Source: Flexivirga oryzae (GTDB lineage Bacteria; Actinomycetota; Actinomycetes; Actinomycetales; Dermatophilaceae). From it: a DNA stretch of 64,000 bases. Every line of letters starts with the position of its first letter. Position 1 is the first letter of the stretch. Below, piece after piece: positions 1 to 9,274 of this stretch. Both the position numbers and the translations under genes were made by a program. The DNA lies in assembly GCF_014190805.1 (NCBI RefSeq), contig NZ_JACHVQ010000005.1:186001-250000 (forward strand), in the 5' to 3' direction. The notes under the pieces are model-generated. The model did no database searches, was not told the origin of the DNA, and saw only the letters and a list, made by a program, of their open reading frames with translations.

Positions 1-6
1 ATTGGG

Positions 7-492
7 TCAGCGCGGGCCCGCTGCTCGGTCGGTGCGGGGCGGGGTGGCCGGATCGGCATCCCAGTTGCGTGCCCAGCGCACGACCCCGCGCACCGTCGTG
101 TCCTCGTCCTCGGCCAGGTCGGCGAGGAGCTCGGGGGTGACCGCCGGGTTCGCGGCAACCCACCCGCGAACGTCCGCGACGGGGTCCTTCGCCAACTCAC
201 GCAACAGCCGCTGGCTCGCCAACGGCTGACGCGCGACGCACTGCCGGACGGTCGGGTCGCTGTCCCTGGCGAGAAGTTCGAGGACATCCACGGGGCAGTG
301 CTGGTTGAGCGCCGCGCTCTGTCGGATCGACGGATCAGTGTTGCGGGCGAGCGCACGCAGCCGTCGCAGTTTGCTCTCCGTCGCAGGCGGACTGGGATGC
401 TGGGCCCTGATCTCCTCGGGCGTCAACCGTTCCTCACCGGACTCGCGTAGCGCCGCACGCTGGGCGGCATTGAGGAAGGTCACGCAGGACAT
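7..492 (-). CDS. Leucine-rich-repeat-variant (LRV/HEAT-like) protein
   Basis: A soluble protein of 161 residues. From about residue 45 onward it consists of roughly four helical repeats of 23-25 residues, each with a D-P-x-V-R or D-T-T-V-R segment followed by a stretch such as ELLADLAEDE. This spacing is typical of the LRV/HEAT-like solenoids used for protein binding; no catalytic motif is visible. I chose the ATG at 492 because AAGGAG lies 8 bases upstream; an in-frame ATG at 534 has no such site. The stop is at position 7, so the gene is complete at the window edge. The partner protein is unknown. Confidence 0.72.
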   Translation of the reverse strand: MSCVTFLNAAQRAALRESGEERLTPEEIRAQHPSPPATESKLRRLRALARNTDPSIRQSAALNQHCPVDVLELLARDSDPTVRQCVARQPLASQRLLRELAKDPVADVRGWVAANPAVTPELLADLAEDEDTTVRGVVRWARNWDADPATPPRTDRAAGPR

Positions 493-570
493 CGCAGTCT
501 CCTTGACGTCGGGCTTCACACTGTATGACGTCACGTGCGACCCGTGGAAGTGTCCCCACCCGAAGACCGG

Positions 571-1530
571 CTATTCCACTGAAATCGTTGTGGCGCAAGG
601 GGTCTGGCCGACCAGGGCGCTCAGCCGAGCGAATTCGTCATACCCGCCCTGTGCCGTCGCGTGACTCACCGAGACCGAGCCTGCCGTCACGGCGTACCGC
701 AGTGCGTCGGCCGACGAATCACCAGCCGCCAGACGGGCAGCGAAGACACCGCAGAAGGCATCGCCGGCGCCGGTCGTGTCGACCACGGCAGAAGCCGGGG
801 GAGTCCCGATCCGCGAGGTCTCATCAGCAGTACACAGGAGCGCACCTCGGCTCCCGAGCGTGGTCACAACCGTTCCGACGCCATGCGAGATGAGCAGGCG
901 CGCCGCGGAACTCAGTGAATCGACATCCTCGGCGTCGAGTCGTCGGGCGCCGCACACCTCAGCCAATTCGTGCTCGTTGACGATGAGCACGTCGCACCGC
1001 CGCAGCAGGTCGTCATCGAGTGGCTGCGACGGTGCGGCGTTGAGCACGAAGAGACCTTCGGCCGCAGCCGCGGCGGCATGCACGACAGCCAGAGGGATCT
1101 CCAACTGGCAGAGCACGACTGCTGCTGGCGGAGGCTTCGAAAATCCCTGGGGCCAGGCATGGTTGGCTCCGGGAACGACCAGGATCATGTTCTCCCCGGT
1201 GGCGACGGTGATCCACGCCGTTCCGGTGGGTGCGTCATCGGTGCTGCAGACCCACGACGTGTCGACTCCGGCCTCCGTCAGTGCATGCCGGGCAGCTTCT
1301 CCTTCGTCGTCGGCGCCGACCATGCCGATCATCGCCACGTCAGCTCCCGAGCACGCGGCTGCCACAGCCTGGTTGGCGCCTTTACCGCCGATGGACGAGG
1401 ACAGTGAGCGGGCGGACAGCGTCTCACCCGGGCCGGGGAAGCGGTCGACCGTCAGCGAGCGATCGATGTTGATCGAACCGACGACGACGAGGCCGCGCGG
1501 GCGCTGCGCTGGCTGCTCGGCAAGGTTCAT
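571..1530 (-). CDS. rbsK: Ribokinase-like PfkB-family sugar kinase
   Basis: Predicted cytosolic ATP-dependent sugar kinase of 319 residues, the usual ribokinase length. The N-terminal signature GGKGANQAVAAA (residues 48-59) and the C-terminal VDTTGAGDAF (250-259), with catalytic Asp257 in the anion-hole motif, are both intact. Ribokinase forms ribose 5-phosphate, but PfkB kinases vary in substrate, so ribose is inferred from overall similarity only. The frame stays open far upstream; the ATG at 1530 is the last start before the conserved GLVVVGSINID strand. No ribose transporter or LacI regulator is adjacent. The divergent aldo/keto reductase starts 90 bp away, so the two probably share a promoter region. 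Confidence 0.8.
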   Translation of the reverse strand: MNLAEQPAQRPRGLVVVGSINIDRSLTVDRFPGPGETLSARSLSSSIGGKGANQAVAAACSGADVAMIGMVGADDEGEAARHALTEAGVDTSWVCSTDDAPTGTAWITVATGENMILVVPGANHAWPQGFSKPPPAAVVLCQLEIPLAVVHAAAAAAEGLFVLNAAPSQPLDDDLLRRCDVLIVNEHELAEVCGARRLDAEDVDSLSSAARLLISHGVGTVVTTLGSRGALLCTADETSRIGTPPASAVVDTTGAGDAFCGVFAARLAAGDSSADALRYAVTAGSVSVSHATAQGGYDEFARLSALVGQTPCATTISVE

Positions 1531-1620
1531 CTCGTCGCCCGTCTGCGGTCCGGTGGATTCGCCACCAAGGTTATCGGCTCCGCGTGAGTCTCCCGGCCCG
1601 CAATGTGCTGAGGTGGAGGT

Positions 1621-2490
1621 ATGACGACAGACAGCTTCTCCCTGGCAGGTCATTCCGTGCGACGCATGGGATTCGGTGCGATGCAGCTCCCTGGCACCGG
1701 TGTGATGGGTCCGCCGCGAGATCACGACGAGGCGATCGCCGTGCTGCGCCGGGCTGTCGAGTTGGGCATCAATCACATTGACACCGCTCAGTTCTACGGG
1801 CCGGACGTTGCCAACGAGCTGATCCGGGAGGCGCTGCATCCGTATGCCGACGACCTGGTGCTGGTGTCCAAGATCGGTGCCCGCCGGGACGCGGACGGCG
1901 GCTGGTTGCCGGCGCAGCAGCCTGGCCACCTCAAGGACCAGGTCGCACAGAATCTCCGGACGCTCGGCGTCGACCGGTTGCCGGTGGTCAACCTCCGGGT
2001 GATGCCGCGGGAGGAGATCGGAGACGCCGACTACTGCCCATTGGAGGACCAGTTGGCGGCGATGCACGAGCTGGTCTCCGGCGGCATGCTCGAGGCGTTC
2101 GGGGTCAGCAACGTGTCGACGGAGCAGGCACGGTCGGCACTGGAGGCCGGCGCGGTGTGCGTGCAGAACGCGTACAACCTGCTGCACCGGGACGACGAGT
2201 CCACGCTGCACCTGTGCGCGAACCGCGGCGTCGCCTACGTGCCCTTCTTCCCACTGGGTTCGGCCTTCCCAGGGATGCCGAAGGTGACCGAGTCGGAGGT
2301 GGTGCAGCAGGTTGCCGGGCGGCTCGGCGCGACCGCGGCGCAGGTCGGACTGGCCTGGCTGCTGCACCACTCGGACGACATCCTGCTGATCCCCGGCACC
2401 TCCTCGCTCCAGCACCTGGAGGAGAACGCCGCTGCGGCATCGATCACGTTGTCCGACACCGACATTGCGGAGTTGGAGGGCGCTGCCTGA
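1621..2490 (+). CDS. Aldo/keto reductase
   Basis: NADPH-dependent oxidoreductase of 289 residues with a TIM-barrel AKR fold. Asp54, Tyr59 (in IDTAQFYGPD) and Lys84 (VSKIG) match three of the four AKR catalytic residues. At the usual fourth position, a histidine in most AKRs, the sequence reads VVNLRVMP, so that histidine appears to be replaced, as in some bacterial subfamilies. The nucleotide-binding end LIPGTSSLQHLEEN is present. The ATG follows a GGTGGAGG ribosome site. The substrate cannot be deduced. It is transcribed away from the sugar kinase. Confidence 0.85.
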   Translation: MTTDSFSLAGHSVRRMGFGAMQLPGTGVMGPPRDHDEAIAVLRRAVELGINHIDTAQFYGPDVANELIREALHPYADDLVLVSKIGARRDADGGWLPAQQPGHLKDQVAQNLRTLGVDRLPVVNLRVMPREEIGDADYCPLEDQLAAMHELVSGGMLEAFGVSNVSTEQARSALEAGAVCVQNAYNLLHRDDESTLHLCANRGVAYVPFFPLGSAFPGMPKVTESEVVQQVAGRLGATAAQVGLAWLLHHSDDILLIPGTSSLQHLEENAAAASITLSDTDIAELEGAA

Positions 2491-2500
2491 GCCCAGCCGA

Positions 2501-3012
2501 TCAGAGCTCGCGCCGGAACAGCCGCATCGTGGCAGGCGAACCGTCCGGGTGCGTATCGGTCACCGACACGAACTCTCGCACGAAGCCGAAGCCGGCTCTC
2601 TCAGCAACACGGAGAGAGCCGGCGTTGCCGGGTTCGATACGTAGCACGGCTCGTGGCCCGATGCCGTGTTCCTGGATGTACCCGCACATCAACTCGACCG
2701 CTTCGGTCGCCACACCCTTGCGGCGTGCCCACGGATGGGTCGCGTAACTGATGTTCACGTCGCCCGGGTCGGTCCCGTCGGTGATGTCCGGGTTGCACTC
2801 GACGTACCCGGCGAGGCGACCGTCGAGACACACTCCGAACCCGCGTTTACCCTGCCCCGCAACCGCATTCGCCGCCAGCTGCCGAAAATGCCGGCGCGCG
2901 GAGTCCACGGTGCCCGCTTCACCGGTCAGCCACCGCACAGCCTCCGCGTCCTCCCCGGCGTTGTGCGCCTCGATGTCCGACTCGACGAGCGGCCGCAGGG
3001 TGACCTCGGCCA

Positions 3013-3013
<1 letters not shown>
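2501..3013 (-). CDS. GNAT-family N-acetyltransferase (RimJ/RimL-like)
   Basis: Acetyl-CoA-dependent acetyltransferase of 170 residues. The acetyl-CoA binding strand-turn is visible as ATHPWARRKGVATEAVELM, and the terminal GNAGSLRVAERAGFGFV segment is typical of the RimJ/RimL branch, which acetylates protein N-termini or small amines. Its ATG overlaps the TGA of the glutathione peroxidase gene by one base, so it is the last gene of a coupled MFS-gpx-GNAT unit. The acceptor is unknown. Confidence 0.8.
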
Positions 3014-3497
<484 letters not shown>

Positions 3498-3501
<4 letters not shown>

Positions 3502-5026
3502 ACAGCGACTGTATGACGAGGCGCCGTCCCGTCAGCACCCGCCGGCGCCTGCCGCTTGCCCGGACGGATCAACAACCCTGCCACGAGCCCGCCCACGATG
3601 CCGAGGATGCCTGCGACGAGCGCCGCCAGGCGCAGCCCGTCAACTGCGGAGAGCTGCACGAGGTGATCGGCCGCGGGCCGCACACTTGCTGGCACGTGTG
3701 CCAGGACGGCGTGAGCTTGTCCACCGGCGATCGCAGCGGCTGTCTCGGAGGGGTGTGGCGCTCCGGTCCCGACCACCACGGTCTTGATGCGAGCGGCGAA
3801 AATCGTTCCGAGAGCTGCGATCCCGAGGGCGAAGCCGAGCTGCCGCGCGGTGTTCACGGCACCGGCCGCCATGCCGCCCCGATGTGCGGACACGGCCGCC
3901 ATCGCGGTCGAGCTGAGGGTCGGTGCGGAGAGGCCGACACCGACGCCGCACACGATCAAACCGGGAACCAGGGCGGTCCAGGTCGCGCTCGCTCCGGATA
4001 GCCGCCACGCCACGAGCAGCCCGCCGACGCCGGTGAGTCCGATGCCGAGCCCGACAGCCAGCCAGTTCCGTCCGTCGTGCGTGAGTCGGCCGACACTCGC
4101 GCTGGTCACGAACGACGCGACGGCCAGCGGCAGTGTCGCGAGACCGGCCTGCGCCGGCGACATACCCCGCACCGACTGCAGCCAGATCGACGCGTAGGTC
4201 AGATAGGCGAAGGCCGCTGCGGACAGGATGAATCCGGCGATCAGGGCACCGGCGAAGGGTCCGCTGCGCAGCAGCGACAGGTCGAACATCGGGTGATCGG
4301 TGCGCGACTGGGCGACGATGAACCCGGTGAGCATGACGATCGACAACGCGAACGAGATCAGCACCGTTGCCTCGCCCCAGCCGTGCTCGTTCGCCCGGAT
4401 CAACCCGTAGGTCAGCGCCGCTGCGAAGACGGTGAATGTCGAGATGCCGACGAGGTCGAGCGGTGAGCGATGGCGCTGGCTCTCCGAGAGCACGACGAAG
4501 CACAGCACGATCGCGGCGATCGCGAAAGGCAGGTTGACGAAGAAGATCCAACGCCAGGACAGGTGCTCGGTCAGCAGGCCACCGGCGATCGGCCCGATCG
4601 CCGCAGCCGCACCCGAGACGGCTCCCCAGATGCCGTAGGCCGTGCCCCGGTCGCGTCCGGTGTAGCTGCGATTGAGCAGGGCGAAGGTCGTCGCGAACAT
4701 CGCAGCACCACCGAGACCCTGTATGCCGCGCGCGACGACCAGCACGGCGGGGCTTCCGGCGGATCCGCAGACGGCGGAAGCCAATGCGAACAGCGAGAGC
4801 CCCGCGACATACGCCGATCGGTGCCCGAGCCGGTCGGCGAGCGACCCGATCCCGAGCAGGAAGCGGCGAGCACGAGTGCGTAGCTGTCGACGACCCACTG
4901 CAACGAGCTGAAGTCGGTTCGCAGATTGACTGCCATGTCGGGTAACGCGACGTTGACGATGGTCACGTCGACGAGAAGCATCAGTGTCCCGATGCAGATG
5001 GTGAGCAGTGGTAGCCATTTGCGCAT
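3498..5026 (-). pseudogene. MFS multidrug efflux transporter (DHA2/EmrB-QacA type), frameshifted
   Basis: Membrane drug:H+ antiporter of about 510 residues if repaired. The N-terminus (MRKWLPLLTICIGTLMLLVD, the first transmembrane segment, then WVVDSYALVLAA) reads in one frame from the ATG at 5026. From about 4861 the family sequence continues in another frame (FLLGIGSLADRLGHR, then SRWRIFFVNLP-type and later helices) to the stop at 3498. One base is missing in a short TT run near 4860-4862: adding one T restores AAFLLGIGSLADR. This is either a real inactivating mutation, a phase-variable state or a sequencing error. The gene is divergent from a double-Lrp regulator that probably controls it. 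AAGGGG lies about 10 bases before the ATG. Confidence 0.82.
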
Positions 5027-5174
5027 GAGATGTCACCCCTTCGGTGATCGACCTGGTTGTCGATGTGATGACGTGCACGTGGCCGGGGGATCGACAGCCC
5101 GAACCGGCGATAGCAACTGTGCCGGGCGGTGTATCAGGGTGCCAGCCAGGACCCATCAGGCGTAGATTTCCTCC

Positions 5175-6170
5175 ATGGCGAAGGAGATTGCGAACGGATC
5201 CGTCATTCGGAACGAGCTGGACCTGCGGATCGCCCACTGTCTGCAGGTCGCGCCGCGCGCGGCGTTCTCGGTGATCGCCTCGGTGCTCGGTGTCTCGGAG
5301 CAGACGGTCGCTCGCCGTTATCGCAGGATGCGCAGTGCAGGAGCGGTGCGCGTTGTCGGGTTCATCGACCCGGGCCCCACCGGCAGGCAGAACTGGATGT
5401 TGCGGCTGTTCTGCCGGCCCGATACCTCGGTGGGGATCGGCCGGGCGCTGGCCCGCCGTGACGATGTTCAGTGGGTCGCGGTCATGAGTGGCGGCACCGA
5501 GGTCGACTGTGTGTTGCGTCCGCGCAGCAGTGATGCCCAGGACCAGCTGTTGTTGCGCCAGCTGCCGAAAACAGTTCAGATCACGAGCATCGAGGCGGCG
5601 ATGGTGCTGCACGTCTACCGTGGCTCCACGAACAGCGACTGGCGTATCGGACCGGAGTTCCTCACCGCTGCGCAGGAGCAGCTGCTGACCGACGGCACGC
5701 CGGCGATCACCGGCAGAACGGTGGAGCTCAGCCCGCGGGACGAACCACTGATCGGACTGCTGATGCGGGAGGGACGGGCGACGTACGCGGAACTCCGGGC
5801 GGCTTCCGACGGGATGACCGAGGCGCAGGTGCGCCGTCGCGTGACCGAGCTACGGGAGGCAGGACTGCTCCACTTCGACGTCGACATGGACGACGGATTC
5901 ACCGGCCAGACACTGTATGCACGCGTGCTCGTGACGGTTGCACCGTCGCACCTGGACCCGGTCGGCCGGGCGCTCGGGCAGCATCCCGACGTCCGGTTCT
6001 GCGGCGCCACGACGGGGCCCGCGAGCATCACCGCGAGTGTCGCCTTCGAAGACGTCGACGGGCTCTACCGATTCATCTCGCAGGACGTGGGTCGGCTGGA
6101 CGGTGTCGCGCACACGCAAGTGATCCCGCTCGACCGCACGCTCAAACGCGCCGGGGCTGTCCTGCCCTGA
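5175..6170 (+). CDS. Lrp/AsnC-family transcriptional regulator with duplicated module
   Basis: DNA-binding regulator of 331 residues, about twice the length of a standard Lrp. Residues about 12-65 form a first winged helix-turn-helix (SVIASVLGVSEQTVARRYRRM). A second follows at about 185-240 (YAELRAASDGMTEAQVRRRV). Each is followed by an Lrp-type ligand/oligomerisation domain. Double-Lrp proteins are common in Actinomycetota. It is divergent from the MFS-gpx-GNAT genes across 148 bp, so those are its likely targets. No good ribosome site precedes the ATG; TAGATT at 5163-5168 could be a -10 box for a leaderless or near-leaderless transcript (weak). Confidence 0.85.
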   Translation: MAKEIANGSVIRNELDLRIAHCLQVAPRAAFSVIASVLGVSEQTVARRYRRMRSAGAVRVVGFIDPGPTGRQNWMLRLFCRPDTSVGIGRALARRDDVQWVAVMSGGTEVDCVLRPRSSDAQDQLLLRQLPKTVQITSIEAAMVLHVYRGSTNSDWRIGPEFLTAAQEQLLTDGTPAITGRTVELSPRDEPLIGLLMREGRATYAELRAASDGMTEAQVRRRVTELREAGLLHFDVDMDDGFTGQTLYARVLVTVAPSHLDPVGRALGQHPDVRFCGATTGPASITASVAFEDVDGLYRFISQDVGRLDGVAHTQVIPLDRTLKRAGAVLP

Positions 6171-6176
6171 CCCCGA

Positions 6177-6893
6177 TCAGACCGCCGTGCCGACGAGCGT
6201 GCCGACGCCGTACGTGATGGCCATCGCGAGCATGCCGCCGAGCACGTTGCGTATGACGGCCGGCCGGGCTGGTGCCTCACCGAGACGCGCGCTGACCGCG
6301 CCCGTGACGATCAGTGCGATCGCGACGGCGACGAAACAGATCGGCACCCGCAGCCCCGGGGCGGGCAGCAGGATCGCGACGAGTGGGATCAGGGCACCGA
6401 CGGTGAAGGACAGGAACGACGCGCCCGCGGCTTCCCAGGGGTTGGTGAGTTCGTCGGGATCGATGCCGAGCTCGACCTCTGCGTGTGCGGCCAAAGCGTC
6501 GTGCTCGGTGAGCTCCCGCGCCACCTGGGCCGCGAGCTCCCGGCGCAGCCCTTTCGACTGGTAGATCTGGGTGAGTTCCTCCAGCTCCTCCTCGGGGAGT
6601 TCGCGCAGCTCGTGCTTCTCCTTGCGGATCATTGCGCGTTCGCTGTCCCGCTGTGTGCTGACCGAGACGTATTCGCCTGCAGCCATTGACAATGCGCCGG
6701 CGACCAGGCCGGCGACACCAGCAATGAGGATCTGCGTCCGGTTGGTGGTCGCGCCGGCGACACCAGCCACGATGCCTGCGACGCTGACGATCCCGTCGTT
6801 GGCTCCGAGCACTCCCGCGCGCAGCCAGTTCAAGCGGCTGGAGAGCGCTTCGTCCTGTTGCTCGCCCTCGTGCGGCTCGATCGACGACGTCAC
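6177..6893 (-). CDS. VIT1/CCC1-family membrane protein (putative Fe/Mn transporter)
   Basis: Integral membrane protein of 238 residues. The N-terminal helix RAGVLGANDGIVSVAGIVAG is the family hallmark; with IAGVAGLVAGALSMAAGEYVSV, three later helices and a central acidic segment rich in Glu (about 85-125) it matches VIT1/CCC1 proteins, which move Fe2+ or Mn2+ out of the cytosol. I use the GTG at 6893: GTGA overlaps the stop of the pterin dehydratase gene, and upstream residues in the open frame do not match the family. It is co-transcribed with that dehydratase; the pairing has no obvious metabolic logic. Confidence 0.83.
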   Translation of the reverse strand: MTSSIEPHEGEQQDEALSSRLNWLRAGVLGANDGIVSVAGIVAGVAGATTNRTQILIAGVAGLVAGALSMAAGEYVSVSTQRDSERAMIRKEKHELRELPEEELEELTQIYQSKGLRRELAAQVARELTEHDALAAHAEVELGIDPDELTNPWEAAGASFLSFTVGALIPLVAILLPAPGLRVPICFVAVAIALIVTGAVSARLGEAPARPAVIRNVLGGMLAMAITYGVGTLVGTAV

Positions 6894-7195
6894 CGACTGA
6901 CCTGTGCGCCGGTCTGCTCCGCAGCTTCCGCGATCCGATGCGCCAGTTCGATGTCGAGCTGGGTGAGACCGCCCTCGCTGTGTGTCGACAGCGCCCACCG
7001 GACGGTGGTGTAGGAGATTTCGATGTCCGGGTGGTGATTCATCTGGTCGGCGTCCGCGGCGACCAGCCGGACGAATTCGATCCCCTCGGCGAACGTCGGG
7101 GCCTGGTAGGTGGATCGGATGACATCACCGTCGCGGGACCAACCGTCCAACGCCTCCAACTGTCGACCGATCTCCTCATCAGTCAGGAGTCTCAT
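6890..7195 (-). CDS. Pterin-4a-carbinolamine dehydratase (PCD)
   Basis: Small enzyme of 101 residues that dehydrates 4a-hydroxytetrahydrobiopterin and recycles the pterin cofactor of aromatic amino acid hydroxylases. The signature NHHPDIEISYTTVRWALSTH, with its histidine pair, is intact, as is the downstream GGLTQLDIELA segment. The ATG at 7195 is preceded by GAGGAGG about 8 bases upstream, so it is preferred over a GTG-like extension to 7228. No aromatic hydroxylase is in the window; its partner here is unknown. Confidence 0.88.
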   Translation of the reverse strand: MRLLTDEEIGRQLEALDGWSRDGDVIRSTYQAPTFAEGIEFVRLVAADADQMNHHPDIEISYTTVRWALSTHSEGGLTQLDIELAHRIAEAAEQTGAQVSR

Positions 7196-7235
7196 CGGCT
7201 CGCCTCCTCGTAGTCGGGTGCCGTCCACTACTCAC

Positions 7236-7880
7236 TCAATCGTTGAGATATGCCAATACTGCCAGCACCCGCCGGTTGTCGTCCGCCGACACCGGCAGGT
7301 CGAGCTTGCTGAAGATCGCATTCGTGTGCTTACTGATCGCCTTCTCCGTGACGAAGAGACTCGCCGCGATCGCCGCATTGGAGCAGCCCTCGGCCATCAG
7401 CCCGAGCACCTCCCGCTCGCGGTCGGTCAGCCGGTCCATCCGACTGCCCTGTGGTCGTCGCGCGATGAGGTGCCGGACGACCTCGGGGTCGAGCACGGTG
7501 CCCCCGTCCGCCACCTGATGCACTGCCTGGACGAAGGCGCCGACGTCGGACACCCGGTCCTTGAGGAGGTAGCCGACGCCGCCCGCGCCATCCTCGAGCA
7601 GCTCTCGGGCGTAAAGGTTCTCGACATACTGTGACAACACCAGGACAGGGAACGCGGGACGCTCACGACGCGCCTCGATGGCGACGCGAAGTCCCTCGTC
7701 GGTGAGGGTTGGCGGCATCCGCACGTCGACGATCGCGATGTCCGGGGCATGCTCACGCAGCGCCTTGACCAGGCTCGGCGCGTTGTCCGCGGTTGCGACG
7801 ACCTCGACGTCGTGCGCCCGCAGGATGCGCTCCAGCCCGTCGCGCAGCAGCGCGTGGTCCTCGCCGATCACTACCCGCAC
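7236..7880 (-). CDS. NarL/LuxR-family response regulator
   Basis: Response regulator of 214 residues. The receiver domain contains the acidic pair GEDH (7-9), phosphorylation site Asp52 (AIVDVRMP) and the conserved Lys in YLLKDRVSD. A C-terminal LuxR-type helix-turn-helix (LTDREREVLGLMAEGCSNAA, then ISKHTNAIFSKL) binds DNA. The GTG at 7880 overlaps the end of the histidine kinase gene by 10 bases, so the pair is translated together. Divergent neighbours at 9275 suggest control of the MmpL transporter (inference). Confidence 0.92.
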   Translation of the reverse strand: MRVVIGEDHALLRDGLERILRAHDVEVVATADNAPSLVKALREHAPDIAIVDVRMPPTLTDEGLRVAIEARRERPAFPVLVLSQYVENLYARELLEDGAGGVGYLLKDRVSDVGAFVQAVHQVADGGTVLDPEVVRHLIARRPQGSRMDRLTDREREVLGLMAEGCSNAAIAASLFVTEKAISKHTNAIFSKLDLPVSADDNRRVLAVLAYLND

Positions 7881-9094
7881 GGAACCTCCATGGTCACGAT
7901 CGTCGGCCCACCGGTCGGGCTCGACACGTCCATCGTGCCGTCGAAGACCGCCAGCCGTCCCGCGACCCCGCGCAGACCGCTGCCGGCCGGGTCCGCGCCA
8001 CCCACGCCGTTGTCGCCGACCTCGATGTGAATCCTGTCGTCGTGCACCACGAGGCTGACCCAGCCACTCGTCGCACGGGAGTGCTTGCCCATGTTGGCCA
8101 GGCACTCCGCGACGCCGAAGTAGATCGCCGACTCCAACGGAGCGCTGACCGCGGGCGGCCGCAGATCGAGCTCGAAGTCGATCGGCAGATCGACCGCCAC
8201 AGCCCGTATGGCGTCCGCGAGTCCACGATCCGCAAGGACCGGCGGATGGATGCCGCGGACGACCGAGCGGATGTCCTGCAGCGCGTCACCGGAGTTGTCA
8301 CGCGCCTCCACCAACAGTTCCCGGGCCGCCTCCGGGTCCTTCTCGATGAGTTCCGCGGCCAGGCCGAGATTCATGCCCAGCGCGACCAGCCGGGCCTGCG
8401 CGCCGTCGTGCAGGTCGCGCTCGATGCGCCGCAGCTCCGCTGCCGCGGCGTCGGCCCCCTGCGCGCGGGAGGTCGTCACCTCCCGTACCCGACGGGCCAG
8501 CACGGCCTGCCGCGACAGGCCCAGCAGGAACGCGTCGAGCCCGAACCGCCACCGAGCGATCGGCTGGACGGTGAACCACCACACGAGGGCACCCACGACC
8601 GCCCCGGCCGCCGAGGTCGCAACCGCCTGACCGGTCGTCGTGATGTGCATGCCGTACGGGTCGTCGAAGACGTCGGGCAGCCCCTTCCAGAGCCCGAACC
8701 ACACGATCGACCACAACGGGTAGAGGAACAACGCGAGGCTGAGGACGGACAGCGTGAAACCGACGGTGATCGAGGAAAGCTCCCACAACAGGTCCCGCCA
8801 GCGTGCCGGGTCCTTCGCCCATCGCTGGACGCGCGCGATCGGCCCCAGCCCTTGCGTGCCCAGGTAGTCCTGGACGATGGGTCGTTGCAGGATCTCCTGC
8901 GCCATACTCCGCTGCCCGGTCGCGAGGAGACGGGTCGCCGGGACCACCACCAGCAGCAGGAGCACGCCGATACCGAGCGGGGTCAGGGCGGTTCCCACGA
9001 CACCGAGCACGAACAAAGCGACGGTCGGGCCGAAGAGGAGCACTGCGACGGCATGCGCCAGCATGATCTGCGGTCGGCCGGCGATGGGTTGCAT
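7871..9094 (-). CDS. NarL-type sensor histidine kinase (HisKA_3)
   Basis: Membrane histidine kinase of 407 residues. Hydrophobic segments at about 10-55 and 105-175 make four or more membrane helices around a short loop, the sensor fold common in actinobacterial NarL-type kinases. Phosphoacceptor His229 lies in RRIERDLHDGAQARLVALGM; the ATPase domain follows with its N box at ECLANMGKHSRAT and G boxes DNGVGGA and GLRGVAGR. The signal is unknown; kinases of this layout often respond to envelope stress or membrane-active compounds. It lies back to back with an MmpL-family exporter. Confidence 0.9.
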   Translation of the reverse strand: MQPIAGRPQIMLAHAVAVLLFGPTVALFVLGVVGTALTPLGIGVLLLLVVVPATRLLATGQRSMAQEILQRPIVQDYLGTQGLGPIARVQRWAKDPARWRDLLWELSSITVGFTLSVLSLALFLYPLWSIVWFGLWKGLPDVFDDPYGMHITTTGQAVATSAAGAVVGALVWWFTVQPIARWRFGLDAFLLGLSRQAVLARRVREVTTSRAQGADAAAAELRRIERDLHDGAQARLVALGMNLGLAAELIEKDPEAARELLVEARDNSGDALQDIRSVVRGIHPPVLADRGLADAIRAVAVDLPIDFELDLRPPAVSAPLESAIYFGVAECLANMGKHSRATSGWVSLVVHDDRIHIEVGDNGVGGADPAGSGLRGVAGRLAVFDGTMDVSSPTGGPTIVTMEVPCG

Positions 9095-9274
9095 GACCCC
9101 ATCCTGACGCGTCGCGGCGCGCATCGCAGTCGTGGCAATCCCACTGTGGGTGGTGGCTAGCCCCACCCCAAGTGTGGTGGTGCCGCCACAGACTTCTGCG
9201 GTGTTCGCGACGAGGGTGGAACACGGTCGGGGATCCGCCCGATCCGGTGTCCACTGTGGAAGGGAGTCGCCAGC

